Origin: Palaemon carinicauda
Taxonomy: Eukaryota > Arthropoda > Malacostraca > Decapoda > Palaemonidae
Assembly (NCBI RefSeq): GCF_036898095.1
Contig: NC_090751.1
Span: 73,423,318 to 73,487,317 of the forward strand
Direction of reading: 5' to 3'
DNA length: 64,000 nucleotides
In this document: in pieces, positions 35,980 through 47,201 of the stretch
How the letters are laid out: every line of letters begins with the position of its first letter
How positions within the stretch are numbered: the stretch's first letter is position 1
Position numbers and translations under genes: made by a program
Notes under the pieces: generated by a model
The model's database searches: none
Told to the model about the DNA's origin: nothing
The model's input: only the letters and a program-made list of their open reading frames with translations

Positions 35980-36888
35980 TTATTCGAAGAACTGTTTGTT
36001 TGTTTTGGATTCTGAACTACATTGACTTTTGCAATTATAACACGTCATTCTTGCAACTTGACTATTATTAACTACATTTACTTGTTGTGGCTTTGTTTCA
36101 TTTTTTGCAAAAACTTGGGTTAACACGGGATCAAGATCAGGACAATTAGACATATGTTTCTTTATCTGTTTATATACATCCAATTCCGTACTTGCTGGCG
36201 TTAACTTTTTATCAAAACACCGCACTAAAGCTTCAGGCAACATAAGTGTCATGCAAGTTAAATACATTGATCGTAAGAAATCTTTCACGGAGATGTTATC
36301 TCTAGTAACCCAAGTGAAATTACCTAGAATATCTTGATATTCATTAAGCCTATCGGCTATGAGAGCTGCTCTCTCAATAACGTTAAGCCGAGTCATAGTG
36401 GCTTGATTAAGTGTATTTCTTAATGTTAAAACTACATCTAAGGCTTCTTCATCTCCATAGACCGCACGTAGCCTAACTTTGAAATCATCCCAGGTAACTG
36501 CTTCTTGAAATGAAACACCCCTCAAATACGCACTCGCATCTCCTTTAGAAAAGTCTATAAAACTTTTAGCTTCTTGTAATTGTACAAACGGGTCTATGAT
36601 TTGTTTAGCATTTAAATGGGCATCGACGGATGAAATCCATGACTCCACATTCTCAGGCAAGAACCCATTAACCCGACCCTGAAAAGGAAGGATTGAAGAG
36701 CGAGCATTTACTAGTGTCACAATCGGAGGGGGGTTACCATGTCCTGCGGTTGGGTTACTCGGTCCAGGGGTGGGGCTTACAAGGGGCGTCATGTTTACGG
36801 TATTTCTTTTTCTATCTCTACGACCCCTTGCAATCCTATCAAAATATCTATATGAATACAGACATCCACTGCGTAAACGCATAAGCAC
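35980..36888 (-). pseudogene. gag: gag of element H
   Basis: A 302-aa frame. A basic N-terminus (RIARGRRDRKRN) is followed by a proline-rich stretch and a capsid of the Gypsy type ('LPENVESWISSVDAHLNAK', 'VTWDDFKVRLRAVYGDEEA'). The start of a zinc knuckle, CYNC, follows near residue 285, where the reading frame appears to be lost. The lead Met could be any of several near 36888-36780; the initiator is uncertain. Confidence 0.78.
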
Positions 36889-36937
36889 TAAATGATAAAG
36901 ATTATAACAAAATTCCCCAAAACAATGATACTAATAC

Positions 36938-37136
36938 AAAGAAATTTCCCGAGAACTTCTGAAAGAAAACGGAATACAAAGATATTTCCCGAGAACTTCT
37001 GAAAGAAAGCGGAATACAAAGATATTTCCCGAGAACTTCTGAAAGAAAACGGATTACAAAGATATTTCCCGAGAACTTCTGAAAGAAAACGGAATACAAA
37101 GATATTTCCCGAGAACTTCTGAAAGAAAACGGAATT
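36938..37136. repeat. tandem array, five 40-bp units, leader of element H
   Basis: Unit aaagatatttcccgagaact plus tctgaaagaaaacggaatac, repeated five times with 1-2 differences per unit. It lies between primer site and gag on the minus strand. Confidence 0.95.
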
Positions 37137-37603
37137 AGCCCAGAGAGAAAAAAATTTCTAGACGAGAATTCGAAGTTGAACACAGTTTCCTTTAATGAAA
37201 GGAAATTGAAGATTAGCAAACAACTCACCCCAGTAATAATGGACTATCGACTCGTGATAACTACACCTCACTGCTCAAAACTGAAATGAATAAGAAATTG
37301 TACTTAGCTTCGGTTTATATGGCGAAGTGTGATGTCGTCATTTCCTCTCTCTCTCGCACTGGATTGTTCCTTCCTACTGATGTTCGGGTGAATGTTTTCG
37401 GTCCGATTTCCGTTGAATGTAGTGTTTCCTGGATATGTTTCTTCAATGTTTTGTAAACGTTGAATGTCAGTCCTTGGTTTTCTTAGGATGTTGATTGAAG
37501 ATCCAGTTCCTCAGTTTGTATAACATTCATTTGTTGGTATTAAATGTTTCATTTCTTCAGTGGACTATGATACTTAGTCAAAATTGTAGATTCATTACTG
37601 TTG

Positions 37604-37775
37604 ATTTCTTGAAGATCTTTCTCTGGTTCTTAGAGTTTTATTCGCTGGTTCTTGAAGATCTTTCTCTGGTTCTTAGAGTCTTATTCGCTGGTTCTTGAAG
37701 ATCTTTCTCTGGTTCTTAGAGTTTTACCGCTGGTTCTTGAAGATCTTTCTCTGGTTCTTGGAGTTTTACCGCTGC
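37604..37775. repeat. tandem array, four units of about 43-48 bp, leader of element H
   Basis: Unit 'ttcttgaagatctttctctgg' plus 'ttcttagagttttattcgctgg', with shortened units next to the primer site. 37137-37603 between the two arrays holds no ORF or repeat that I can support. Confidence 0.92.
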
Positions 37776-37785
37776 CACCATTTAT

Positions 37786-38286
37786 TGGTGTGCTACTGTT
37801 TGTTAACACACATTTGGGTTCTCTTCAAATGTCATCTTAAATGTGTTATAGATTAGATTTAGTATGTTACATCTTCAAGTAAAGTCTAAGTAAGTTAACT
37901 TTAAAATAGTTTATTCTTTAAGAACAGTGTTAACATCTCCATCACAGGAGTATAGCTGGTTTGGTCGGATGACCATTCCGTATGACATCTTAAAGTGAAC
38001 TGATACAAATATCCAATTTCATACTAAAGTTTACACAGGTATCTCAGCATTTATGGATTTATAGTAAACACAACATTTATACCGGAAGGTACTTGTTCCG
38101 TTCTCACAGACAACTTCTTTCTGACGGGGCTTGGTTGTGTTTACTCTTCATGAAAAATGTTACATTGCTGAGGTTTGGCAATCGCATCCTGCTTAGAATA
38201 TGACTGTGGCATTTCTCACACTTCTCTTACTTCCACAATGACCTGTAGGTCATGTGTTTTAAACAAGTAATATCTAATATATTACA
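37786..38286 (-). repeat. 5' LTR of element H
   Basis: 501 bp. Its inner end is followed by the primer region; its outer end abuts TATAT. Confidence 0.93.
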
Positions 38287-38530
38287 TATATATCTATTCA
38301 TCCATCTATTCACCCATATTTAGAATATTTAAAGATTATAAGTATATACTGTATATACATATATATAATTATTTTTTTTTCATTTATTTATTTTTTTTCC
38401 TTATCAATTGAATTTTGATAATCTTATAATTCTTTATATCCCGATTTTTTTTTCGGGCCAGCCCTGTGAGAGTCAAGCTTGACTCATTTGTCTGGTAAAA
38501 CTCCTTCTTTTAATAATAATGATAATAATT

Positions 38531-38849
38531 AGCTTTTAGAAGTGGCACAAACGGTAAAGGGGCGTGGTACGCTTTGGCGGCGTGATTCACGGGCGCCCTA
38601 GGGGGTTCATGCCATCTTGCCTGGGGGGTCGTAGGTATGGGTACCCTCTTCAAATCTCTGTCAACGGCTTCCTTGCTGTAGTCTCCGCCCTCCTTGCCTG
38701 CAACGACAAAGTCAAAAACAACAAATGGTCTAATCATCACCTATCAGACTCCACCCAAGCTGAAGTGGTGTCTGGCAACCAAGAGAAAACAGCAGAAGAA
38801 TTCAATAACATCACCTCATTTCTCAAGTTTTTCGTTTGTACTTGTGACA
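38531..38849 (-). repeat. 5' LTR of element G, outer part
   Basis: Matches 15056-15392 (agcttttagaagtggcac at the left edge, cttgtgaca at the right). It continues the LTR piece at 28024-28329 across the LINE, with about 8-10 bp of LTR lost at the join. It contains a small duplication (cttccttgctgtagtctccgccctccttgcc) relative to the 3' LTR. Confidence 0.82.
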
Positions 38850-38869
38850 TTATTTTAGTATTTACTATT

Positions 38870-39190
38870 TAGCATTATTTGTATTTTAGTATTAAGTTGA
38901 TGATTAGTTTTAAGTATGGTTATTCTTGTGATTGGTGATTCAGTTTAGTTTCAAGTTTATAGCTTTTAAGGATTAGGTATAAATAATAGATTCATTTGAA
39001 TGGAGTTAATTCTAGTTTTCAGTGTTTTGTTGAAAGGATATATAGTTTTAAGGTTATGTTTTGTCTTTATTTCCCTTCCGTGCAAGAGTCCAACTGTAAG
39101 ATTACAATGGTAGAAAGTTTGTCTTGAGGAGACTATTGTCAGTAAGTAAGATTCAAGGGTGTGGGGATTGCTTTTGTGTGCATCCCGCCA
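38870..39190 (+). repeat. 3' LTR end of element F
   Basis: Matches 11913-12228 (ttttagtattaag...tgcatcccgcca) with about 8-10% differences and small indels. The start is missing; 38850-38869 is unassigned next to element G. It is followed at once by A2 leader sequence. Confidence 0.78.
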
Positions 39191-39196
39191 AAACAA

Positions 39197-39531
39197 GAGG
39201 TGTGTTTAACATAGAAATTAGAGTAGAATTGACTTTTAGTCAATTTTGTAGATTTCATTTGCCTAACTTAATTCAGGTAAGAAGTGAAAATGCCCTTGGA
39301 CATGGAACATCCCAAGAAGTCCAGCATTGTTGTTGAACCCAATTCTGTTGCAACAAGATATCAACAATGGTGTGAGGAATTCAAGATTTACATTGAAGCT
39401 TTAGGTAGTATGAAAGATGCAGAGAAGATGGCGTTATTACTGCACACGACCGGTAATGCAGATACTTTATTTAGATTTCCAGTAAACAAAACTCTAAATA
39501 AATTTTTAGATTCAGTTTATGAAGTGCCCAT
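39197..39531 (+). pseudogene. gag: A2: leader end, gag start fused to RNase H end
   Basis: 39197-39283 matches the A leader. From 39284 a gag frame matches A gag ('VVEPNSVATRYQQWCEEFKI', 'YIEALGSMKDAEKM'). After about 55 residues it passes directly into 'RFPVNKT...SVYEVPI', which corresponds to the end of RNase H of element A at 59509-59590 ('RFPVDKAPEEYND'). An internal deletion of about 3 kb of gag-pol is implied, and it kept the frame open. Confidence 0.75.
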
Positions 39532-40013
39532 TGTTATGTATTTTGTACTGTAATAATATATGCGCTACAGGCATTAAGAGTAATATTGCACAGTATTGCG
39601 TTGATAGAACATGTTTAGACAAATAATAAGTGTAGTAGTGTATGTTATGAAGGATTAATCCTTAATTAAAAGTCCTAAAGTTAGGGTGTGATTCTTCTTA
39701 CTTTTGTATTGCAGTAGCATTCGATCTTTTATAAAGTGATGCTCATTTGTTATTTTTGTGTTATTGTGTACGAGTTTTGTTCACATATTCTCACTCGAGA
39801 GTCACAAGTCTGTTAGAAAAGATCAGAAATTTAAGCCTGAACGAAATTTAAACATATTTTAATAAGATGTCTCTGATTATATCTCATCCAACCTAGAAGA
39901 CAAGTAGGCAAAAATGTATGGATAAAAGGACTCATTCCCAACTAACAAACTTATTATTTCAGGTGAGTGAGCGGATATCCATCATGTAAGTGTGATGTAG
40001 ACCAAACATTACA
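39532..40013 (+). mobile_element. solo LTR of A family inside A2 pol
   Basis: About 480 bp from TGTTATGTATTTTG to CATTACA, similar to 43025-43503 all along. Pol sequence of A2 stands on both sides (39455-39531 and 40014-40100). No clean TSD: the flanks are cccat and cctaa. Confidence 0.8.
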
Positions 40014-40100
40014 CCTAAGACACCAAAGAATATTGCACATGACACACAGAAAGACCAAGTACCCAGTAAGGTATAAGAGTGTTTAATCACAAGTAGGGAC
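40014..40100 (+). pseudogene. pol: A2: pol fragment after RNase H
   Basis: Matches 59598-59680 of element A ('gaatattg', 'agaaagacc', 'ccagtaaggt', 'gagtgttt'). It ends before a SINE. Confidence 0.65.
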
Positions 40101-40109
40101 TTAACCTAG

Positions 40110-40435
40110 GGTTGTTGTGGCCTGGTTGGTAACGTGTCTGCCTGTTGTTTGCCAGTCGGAGGTTTGAGTCCCGCTCAGTCTCGTTAGTGCCATTGGTATC
40201 TGCAACCTTACCATCCTCGTGAGGTAAGGTGGTGGTTTTGGAGGAGCCTATAGGTCTATCTGCTGAGTCATCAGCAACCATTGCCTGGCCCTCCCTGGTC
40301 CTAGCTTGGGTGGAGAGGAGCCTTGGGCACTGATCAAATGATATATGGTAAGTCTCTAGGACATTGTCCTGCTCGAGAGGGCAATGCCACTGTCCCTTGC
40401 CTCTGTCATTCATGAGAGGCCTTTAAAACCTTTAA
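40110..40435 (+). mobile_element. tRNA-derived SINE
   Basis: A RNA polymerase III A-box-like TGGCCTGGTTGG (40118-40129) and a B-box-like GGTTTGAGTCC (40161-40171) are 43 bp apart, as in tRNA-headed SINEs. A body of about 250 bp and an A-rich tail (cctttaaaacctttaaaaacc) follow. It resembles a common decapod-shrimp SINE (memory only). Confidence 0.7.
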
Positions 40436-40689
40436 AAACCTGGGGGTTGCACACCAGCCCCTATGAGTGCCGGTTCCAAGCCCAGGTGAATAGGGAGGGT
40501 TGACATTAGGAAGGGCCTCTGGCCATAAAAACCCAAGCCAAAATCAAAAATGAAATGAGCCTAAATGTAGATAGGAGTAATACTAGGGCATACTCCGTAG
40601 ACGACGCACAGATACATCACCCTAACTCTGACTGGACCTGGGCTACTGCATCACGAGCGGGTGCAGCTGAAGATTTTGGCTCACATTGG

Positions 40690-41280
40690 ATTTAGAGTAC
40701 TTATGTATACGGGAAACAAGATGGAAAGGAAATAAGGCAAAATAATCGGGTGATGGAACCAAGATTTACTACAGTGGAGCCAATGAACAGAGTGGAAATG
40801 GAGTTGGCATTGTTGTATCTACAGGATTGAAGCACTCTGTGATAGAAATACAAAGAAGGAGAAATGTTGAATATTATCAATGCTTATGCACCACAAGTTG
40901 ATTGCACACAAGAAGAGAAAATTAACTTCTTGAGTGAAGTGGATGGAATGATGCAGGAGGTGGAAGTGAGTGAGAGAGGTGTGGTCGGGGCAGATTTGAA
41001 TGGCCATGGGGGGAGTGAAAATGACGTGATTGGGCGAATGCATGGAGGTCATGGACTTGGGGAGAGAAATACAGAAGGAAAAGGCATAGTGGACTTGGCT
41101 TTGTCATTTGACCTGGCAATAGTAAGCACTTTCTTTTAGAAGAAAAGTCAGCACCTGTTAACGTATAGGAGTGATGGCAGAAGCTCCCAAATTGACTCCT
41201 TCCTTTATAAAGGGCCACAACTGGTAGAAGTTTAAAACTGTATAGTTATCCCAAGCGACCATGTAGCCCCCAAACGCAGA
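40690..41280 (+). pseudogene. endonuclease domain of the RTE-like LINE
   Basis: Apurinic-type endonuclease region. 40864-41139 reads 'MLNIINAYAPQVDCTQEEKI' and 'VVGADLNGHGGSE', the YAPQ and GADLNGH (GDFN-type) blocks of RTE endonucleases. Frames before and after have several stops ('HLLTYRSDGRSSQIDSF' follows out of phase at 41150-41205). Confidence 0.75.
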
Positions 41281-41289
41281 TTATTATGT

Positions 41290-43019
41290 ATGGACCTGAA
41301 GATTAAAAGAGAAAGGAAAATTAAAGCTAAAGATATGAGGAAAATGAAATGGTACAAATCACCTTTCACTGCCTTCTACATGGCTTCATCCCACACAATA
41401 CCAGATGTCGCACCTAGTACTTCTTTTTCATGCCTTCTAATTACTGCTGCATTATGTGCCAACCATTTACAAATAAATTACCCCCAAAACCTTCTGGTAT
41501 TGTGTGGGAGGAAAAAGAGAGCTGTTGGTGCGATGAAGATATTGAAAAGGCAGTGAAAGGTAAGAAGGATGCAAAGAAGAGATGGGAAGAATCGCAACTA
41601 CAAGAGGAGAGAGATAGATTTATAGAAAAAAGCAAGGAGGTGAAGAAAGTGGCAGCCCAAGCTAAGGTTAGGGCATATAGTGAGGTGTATATAATGAGCT
41701 TGGAACAAAGGAAGGAATGAATAAGATTATCAAAATGTCAAAAGCAAGAAATAGAAGAGCAAAAGATATTACACACATTAAGCAAATGAAAGATCGAGAT
41801 AAAATGGTACTCAGAAAAGAACACATCTTGAAGCTAGTAAAAGAAGACGGACAGCTGAACATGGGCATGGTAATGGGGTTTTCTAGGTAAGAGGTGGTAG
41901 ATGTGCTGAAAAGATGAGGAACAGTAAGATAACAGGGCCAGACTTGATCCCTGTGGCAGCATGGAAAACATTAGGAGATGAGGGGTTGGATATCTTATAT
42001 GATCTAAAGATAAAGATACACAAACAAGATAAGATACTAGAAGAGAGACGAGAGAGTATATTGATCCCAATTTTCAAAGACAAAAGGAATGATCAAGATT
42101 GCGGTAACTACAGGAGCATTAAACTGGTGCCCCACACCATGAAGATATTAGAAAGGATAATGGATGGCAGAGTTTGAGAAGTAATTGAAAAAGGAAAAGA
42201 GCAAATGGGATTTATGAAAGGAAGTGGAACTACAGTTGGTATATTTTGTCTGAGGCAACTGTTGGAGAAATTAAGGGAGAAGCAAAGGGATCCATATTTT
42301 ATGTTCATAGACCTTAAAAAGTCTTGTGACTGATTACCAAGAGATGATGTGGAGGTGTCTGAGGAAGAAGATGGTCGCAGAAAAGTATGTGCAGCTGATC
42401 CAAGAGATGTATCACGGGGTGTATACCAGAGTGAGGAGCACTGTTGGAATGACAGAAGAATTTGAAATGAGTAGGATTGCACCAGGGATCAGTACTTGGT
42501 TCATTCATTCATTTTCAATATAGTAATAGATGTTATGACTGGAGAAGTTAGAGCGACAATTCCATGGAGCATGTATGCAGATGATATTGTTTAATGTGAT
42601 AAGAGTAAGGAAGACCTGGAAATTAAGGTAGAAAGGTGGAGAGGAGCACTAGAGTACAAAGGAATAAGAATAAGCAGGTCCAAGATAGAATACATGTGTT
42701 CCACCAGTGAGGGCAACGGCAGAGAAAATATTAGGCTGGGTGGAGAAGAAAAGAGAGTAGAAAAGTTTAAGTACCTAGGAACCATAAGTGTTGGTGGAAG
42801 TATGGAAGAAGTCAAAAACGGTATACAGGCAGGCTGGAACAACCAGAGAGCTACCTCTGGAGTCCTTTGTGACAATAGAGTGCCACTAAAACTTAAAGGA
42901 AAAGATGGTCGTAAGAACAGCAAGCCTAAAGAAAACTGATGAGAAAAAAGTGGATGTAGCAGAGAAGAGAATGCTTAGGTGGATGCCTGGAGTGACAAGA
43001 AAGGATAAAATTAGGAATG
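41290..43019 (+). pseudogene. reverse transcriptase of the RTE-like LINE
   Basis: Pieces in different frames: a Lys/Glu-rich region (41530-41720); RT block 'KITGPDLIPVAAWKTLGDEG' with 'NYRSIKLVPHTMKILERIMD' (41914-42177); 'DYQEMMWRCLRKKMVAEKYV' (42326-42470); 'ATIPWSMYADDIV' around 42550-42595, holding the Y-A-D-D catalytic motif; 'KFKYLGTISVGGSMEEVKNG' (42760-42830); and 'VAEKRMLRWMPGVTRK' just before the break at 43020. More than five stops or shifts. Confidence 0.82.
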
Positions 43020-43024
43020 GTTAC

Positions 43025-43503
43025 TGTTATGCATTTTGCTGTAATACTATATACGCTACAGACATTAAGAGTAATGTTGCACAGTATTGCATTGATAGAA
43101 CAAGTTTAAACATACAGAATAAGTGTAGTAGCACATGTTATAAACGATTTAATCCTTAATTATTTGTCCTAAAGTTAGGATGTGATTCTTCCTACTTTCG
43201 TATTTCAGTAGGATCAAATCTTTAATAGACTGATGCTCATTTATTAGTTTTGTATTGCTGTGTACGAGTTTTGTTTACATATTCTCACTCAAGACTCACA
43301 AGTTGTTAGAGAAGAGTAAAGATGTAAGCCTGAGGGAAATTAAATGTATTTCAATAAGAAGTCACTAATTATATCCTATCCATCCAGAAGACAAGTTGGC
43401 GAAGATGCTGGGATAAAAGGATCCATTCTCATCTAACTATTGTATTGTTATTCAAGATGAGTGACTTGATATGAAGTAATTGTGTTGTAAGCCAAACATC
43501 ACA
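43025..43503 (+). repeat. 5' LTR of element A
   Basis: 479 bp, from TGTTATGCAT to CATCACA. Same family as 39532-40013; distantly related to 23396-23883. Confidence 0.82.
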
Positions 43504-43661
43504 TATAGGCGACTACAGTTGAGACGAAAAACCATGCAGAAAAAAGCAGCAGCAAGAAGAGCCAACTAGATGTAACCCCATGCAACAGGAATACAGCCAA
43601 CTAGATGTAACCCCCTGCAGCAGGAATACAGCCAACTAGATGTAACCCCATGCACCAGTAA

Positions 43662-45358
43662 AGCCTGCCTGACACTTGCACGCATTCGTGGCACGCATTG
43701 ATGCGCGAACTCGCGTGAACGAGCCGTGAAAATGTCGTGAACAGTGCGGGAACTCGCGTGCCAGAGCATACCAATGCGTGCCATGCGCGCCCAGAACTTT
43801 GAAATGTTTAAAGTTTGTGGCACGCATTGGCACGCACTAAATGGCCGTGAAATAGTCGTGAACGATGCGCCAACTGGAGTGAACTGGAGTGAACAGTGCG
43901 GGAACTGGCGTGAACTGGAGTGAACGATGCGGGAAGTGGCGTGAACTTTATAATGAAGAGAAACAAAAAGGAAACGAAAAAATTAATGAAAAGGAAAGAA
44001 AAATAAACCTGATAAATTTTTATATTTGCTGTTTTAATGTGGAAAAAAAATATCTTATTTCAAACTATTACTATAACTTTATAATGAAGAGAAACAAAAA
44101 GGAAACGAAAAAATTAATGAAAAGGAAAGAAAAATAACCCTAATAAATTTTTATATTTGCTGTTTTAATGTGAAAAAAAATCATATCTTATTTCAAACTA
44201 TTTCTATAACTTTATAATGAAGAGAAACAAAAAGGAAACGAAAAAATTAATGAAAAGGAAAGAAAAATAAACCTAATAAATTTTTATATTTGCTGTTTTA
44301 ATGTGAAAAAAAAAATTATATCTTATTTCAAACTATTTTTATAACTTTATAATGAAAAGAAACAAAAAGGAAACGAAAAAAATAATGAAAAGGAAAGAAA
44401 AATAAACCTAATAAATTTTTATATTTGCTGTTTGAATGTAAAAATAAAATGATGTCTTATTTCAAACTATTTCTCTAACTTCATAATGAAGAGAAACAAA
44501 AAGGAAACGAAAAAAATTAATGAAAAGGAAAGAAAAATATAAACCTAATAGTTGTTTATATTTGCTGTTTGAATGTAAAAATAAAATGTCTTATTTCATG
44601 CACACACTTATTTTCCTCTATTACCAATCAAGACCCAAAACTTTTGTTTTAAATAAAAATGAACTGAAAAATAAACCCAAGAAATTTTTTAGTTTGCTGT
44701 TTGAATGTAAAAATAAAATGATGTTTTATTTCATCAACATACTTATTCTTCTTTATTACCTTAAAATGAAGAGCAAAACAAATTTTTTCTGTTTGCTGTT
44801 TTAATGTAAAAATAAAATGATTTCTTATTTCAACACACTTTTTTCTCTATTACCTTAAAATCAACAGCCTAAAAACTTTTCATGTTTGCTGCTTTTAATG
44901 TTAAAATAAAATGCTTTCTTAATACTTGTACGTATTTTATGTCTGCTATTTATATGTAAATCAAATGCTTTCTTATTGAAACAAAAATAAAGGGCAACAA
45001 AAAATACAAAAGATACGTTTCTTCTCCTCAATGCAATGGTGTCTCTGACAGAAAGCATTGTTGTCTCATTCGAAGCCAATCCAAGAATGTCCTTGGGTTG
45101 GAGAAGCCCCGTTTTTATATGGAGTGGCCAATTCGTGAACTGGCGTGAACGATGCGGAATGATGAGTGAACTCGCGTGAACGTCTCGTGAACTACGCGTG
45201 CCAATTCATGCCATCGCGTGAATGTCGCGTGAACGATGCACGAACTGGAGTGAACTGGTCGTGAACAGTGCGGGAAAAACACCAGTGCGTGCCACAAAGT
45301 GGCACGCACTGGCGCGCATCAATGCGTGGCAAAAATGCGCGAGAGTGTCAGGCAGGCT
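43662..45358. mobile_element. Harbinger-like non-autonomous DNA transposon with internal minisatellite
   Basis: Terminal inverted repeats AGCCTGCCTGACACT at 43662 and its complement ending 45358, flanked by TAA on both sides (43659-43661 and 45359-45361), the 3-bp TWA-type duplication of PIF/Harbinger elements. Subterminal regions (43680-43945 and 45120-45350) are full of GTGAAC and GGCACGCA motifs in both orientations. The interior has five units of about 135 bp beginning 'gaagagaaacaaaaaggaaacg', then shorter decayed units. No transposase. Confidence 0.75.
43945..44560 (+). repeat. minisatellite, five units of about 135 bp
   Basis: Units contain gaagagaaacaaaaaggaaa, then 'aaaggaaagaaaaataaacc', 'atttttatatttgctgtttt' and 'cttatttcaaactatttc'. 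Truncated units continue to about 44960. Confidence 0.92.
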
Positions 45359-45659
45359 TAATACAGCCAACTAGAGGAACGCCTCAACATTCAAGCTCAA
45401 TGTCAAGAAAAAAGAAAACATCCTACATATATGATTTTATTGGTTAGGACCAAGTAAGGTAGGATTAAAACTTGTTACCAGTAGGCATTAGGTGGTAAAA
45501 TTTCACCATAAGCCAATAATATTTCACATAAAATGAAAAGTGTAAAGTTGGTTGCACAAACACACAAAAGGTACAATTGACATCGAAATTAGGTTAGAAT
45601 TAACTTTAGTTAATTTTGTTAATTTCATTTGTCTAACCTAATTTAGGAAAGAAGTCAAA

Positions 45660-46194
45660 ATGCCCCTGGACATCGAGCATCCAGAGAAAGTCAGCATTGT
45701 TGCTGAACCCAATTCTGTTGCAACACGATGGCAACAGTGGTGTGAGGAATTTAAGATTTATATTGAAGCTTTAGGTAGTATGAAAGATGCACAGAAGGTG
45801 TTATTAATGCACACAGCCGGTAAAGAGGTTCAGGAAGTCTTTAAGACACTACAACCTACCGATAACACTAGTGAAGCTGCGATTAACGCTCTTACCACAT
45901 ACGTTGACCCTCAAGTCAATAAATTTTTTAAAGGTATAAATCTACAGCACAGGAATATCAGAAAGAGCAAGAGAGCCTAGATGCATTGATGATTAGACTT
46001 AAATATTTAGCTGTTTCGTGTGAATTTCTAGAGTTAGAAAATGTTATCATATATCAAGTTATTGCCCATTGTACATCACAAGAGCTAAGAAAAAAAATAT
46101 TGCAAGATTAAGATTTAACACTAGGGAAGGTATTGATTATAGGCAGAGCTCTAGAAATATCAAAGAGACAAAGTAATATAACAGGTAACACTAC
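45660..46194 (+). pseudogene. gag: gag of element A, first part
   Basis: Starts MPLDIEHPEK. The capsid frame has 'RWQQWCEEFKIYIEALGS' and 'FKTLQPTDNTSEAAINALTT', typical of Gypsy elements whose gag lies N-terminal to a K02A2.6-like pol. The frame shifts at about 45950 and continues with stops to the insertion point of B ('LGKVLIIGRALEISKRQSN'-like). The second part, with the zinc cluster, lies at 57381-57700. Confidence 0.8.
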
Positions 46195-47132
46195 TGTCAT
46201 AAGTAGATAGAATAATATAGAAAAGGATGTTAAAACATGTAAAGTTTCTACTCTTACGAAGCAGAGAGAAGAGGTTCCGCTAGTGTTTACCAGAAGCTGT
46301 CACCGCCGTTGGTTGAGGTCAAGACATTAATTAGATGTGCCCAGATCAGCAGACCTGTGGCATAAGGGTCGTCTGTTGTAGCAATTTTGGAAGGACCCAT
46401 AGCATAAGGGGAGTCTGTTGTCCCTGAAACATCCATTAATGGAAGGTAAACGCATGCCTCACTTCAGTTATAGCGCCATATGGATCATGATTGCACCAGA
46501 AGAACGTTCGGGAAGATGTGATCAAAGTAGGCGTGGTTTTAAGGAAAACCAATGAGGATGAAGAAAGGAGAAAATTTCCTTAAATGGAATTGTCTATAGT
46601 TAGCCCCTCCCTTACAGGGATATATAAACTTAAAAGATCATGAAAAACAGAGAGAGAACGAGAGAGGGAATGAGAGAGAACAAGAGGGAGCGAGAGAGAA
46701 CGGGAGAACGAGAAAACAAAAGGACCAGAATGCAGATGTGACCAGCCTTACGACAACTTGTGCAAGATGTTCGAACCAGTTGACCACATGGCCATGAAGT
46801 GTCCAGACCTGAAAATATACGTTCCTGGATCGTCAAGATCTGCTGTGAAGAGTACCATCATCTCTTTTAAGTATTATTTGTCTGCTTTCATGACTGTTCC
46901 CCTATTTGCTGAAGTGAAGTTTAATCAGATGATTTTCTTTCTTCAATTCCATGCTCTCCAAGTTCTCAATCAAGAAACATTGATTTTTTACTAGTTTTAG
47001 ATAAAATCATGTTTTCTTTTGCAAGTTTCTTTCTATATTCCTTTTCCCATATTTCTCTTGGTGGTTGTTGATTTATCCTAATTTAATTAATCAATTCAAA
47101 AGAACCTGATTCGATCCTCCAGGATCGTAACA
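46195..47132 (+). repeat. 5' LTR of element B
   Basis: Starts TGTCATAAGTAG, ends GATCGTAACA. Contains a purine-rich stretch of GAGAGAACGAGA-type units (46645-46715). About 6% substitutions from the 3' LTR over the first 250 bp by eye. Confidence 0.92.
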
Positions 47133-47201
47133 ATTGCCGACCTTGCCAAGATTTTCGACAACATAACCAATTGAAACAGGGAGAATATAGAAGGAGGCAG
47201 A

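Larger units (their letters stand above)
43504..45659 (+). other. leader of element A
   Basis: After the LTR there is 'aggcgactacagttgagacg' (possible primer region), then three imperfect 38-bp units containing 'cagccaactagatgtaacccc' (43560-43655, the last resuming at 45362), the Harbinger-like insertion, and about 300 bp up to the gag start. No ORF belongs to the leader. Confidence 0.7.

Noticed and set aside
36938..37136. CRISPR-like array of 40-bp units
   Set aside because: Units are contiguous without unique spacers, and the context is a eukaryotic retrotransposon leader.
38531..38849. Independent LTR fragment
   Set aside because: It completes the 5' LTR of G interrupted at 28329 by the LINE and carries the matching TSD.
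40087..40413. 108-aa minus-strand ORF
   Set aside because: It is antisense to a tRNA-derived SINE and has no recognisable domain.
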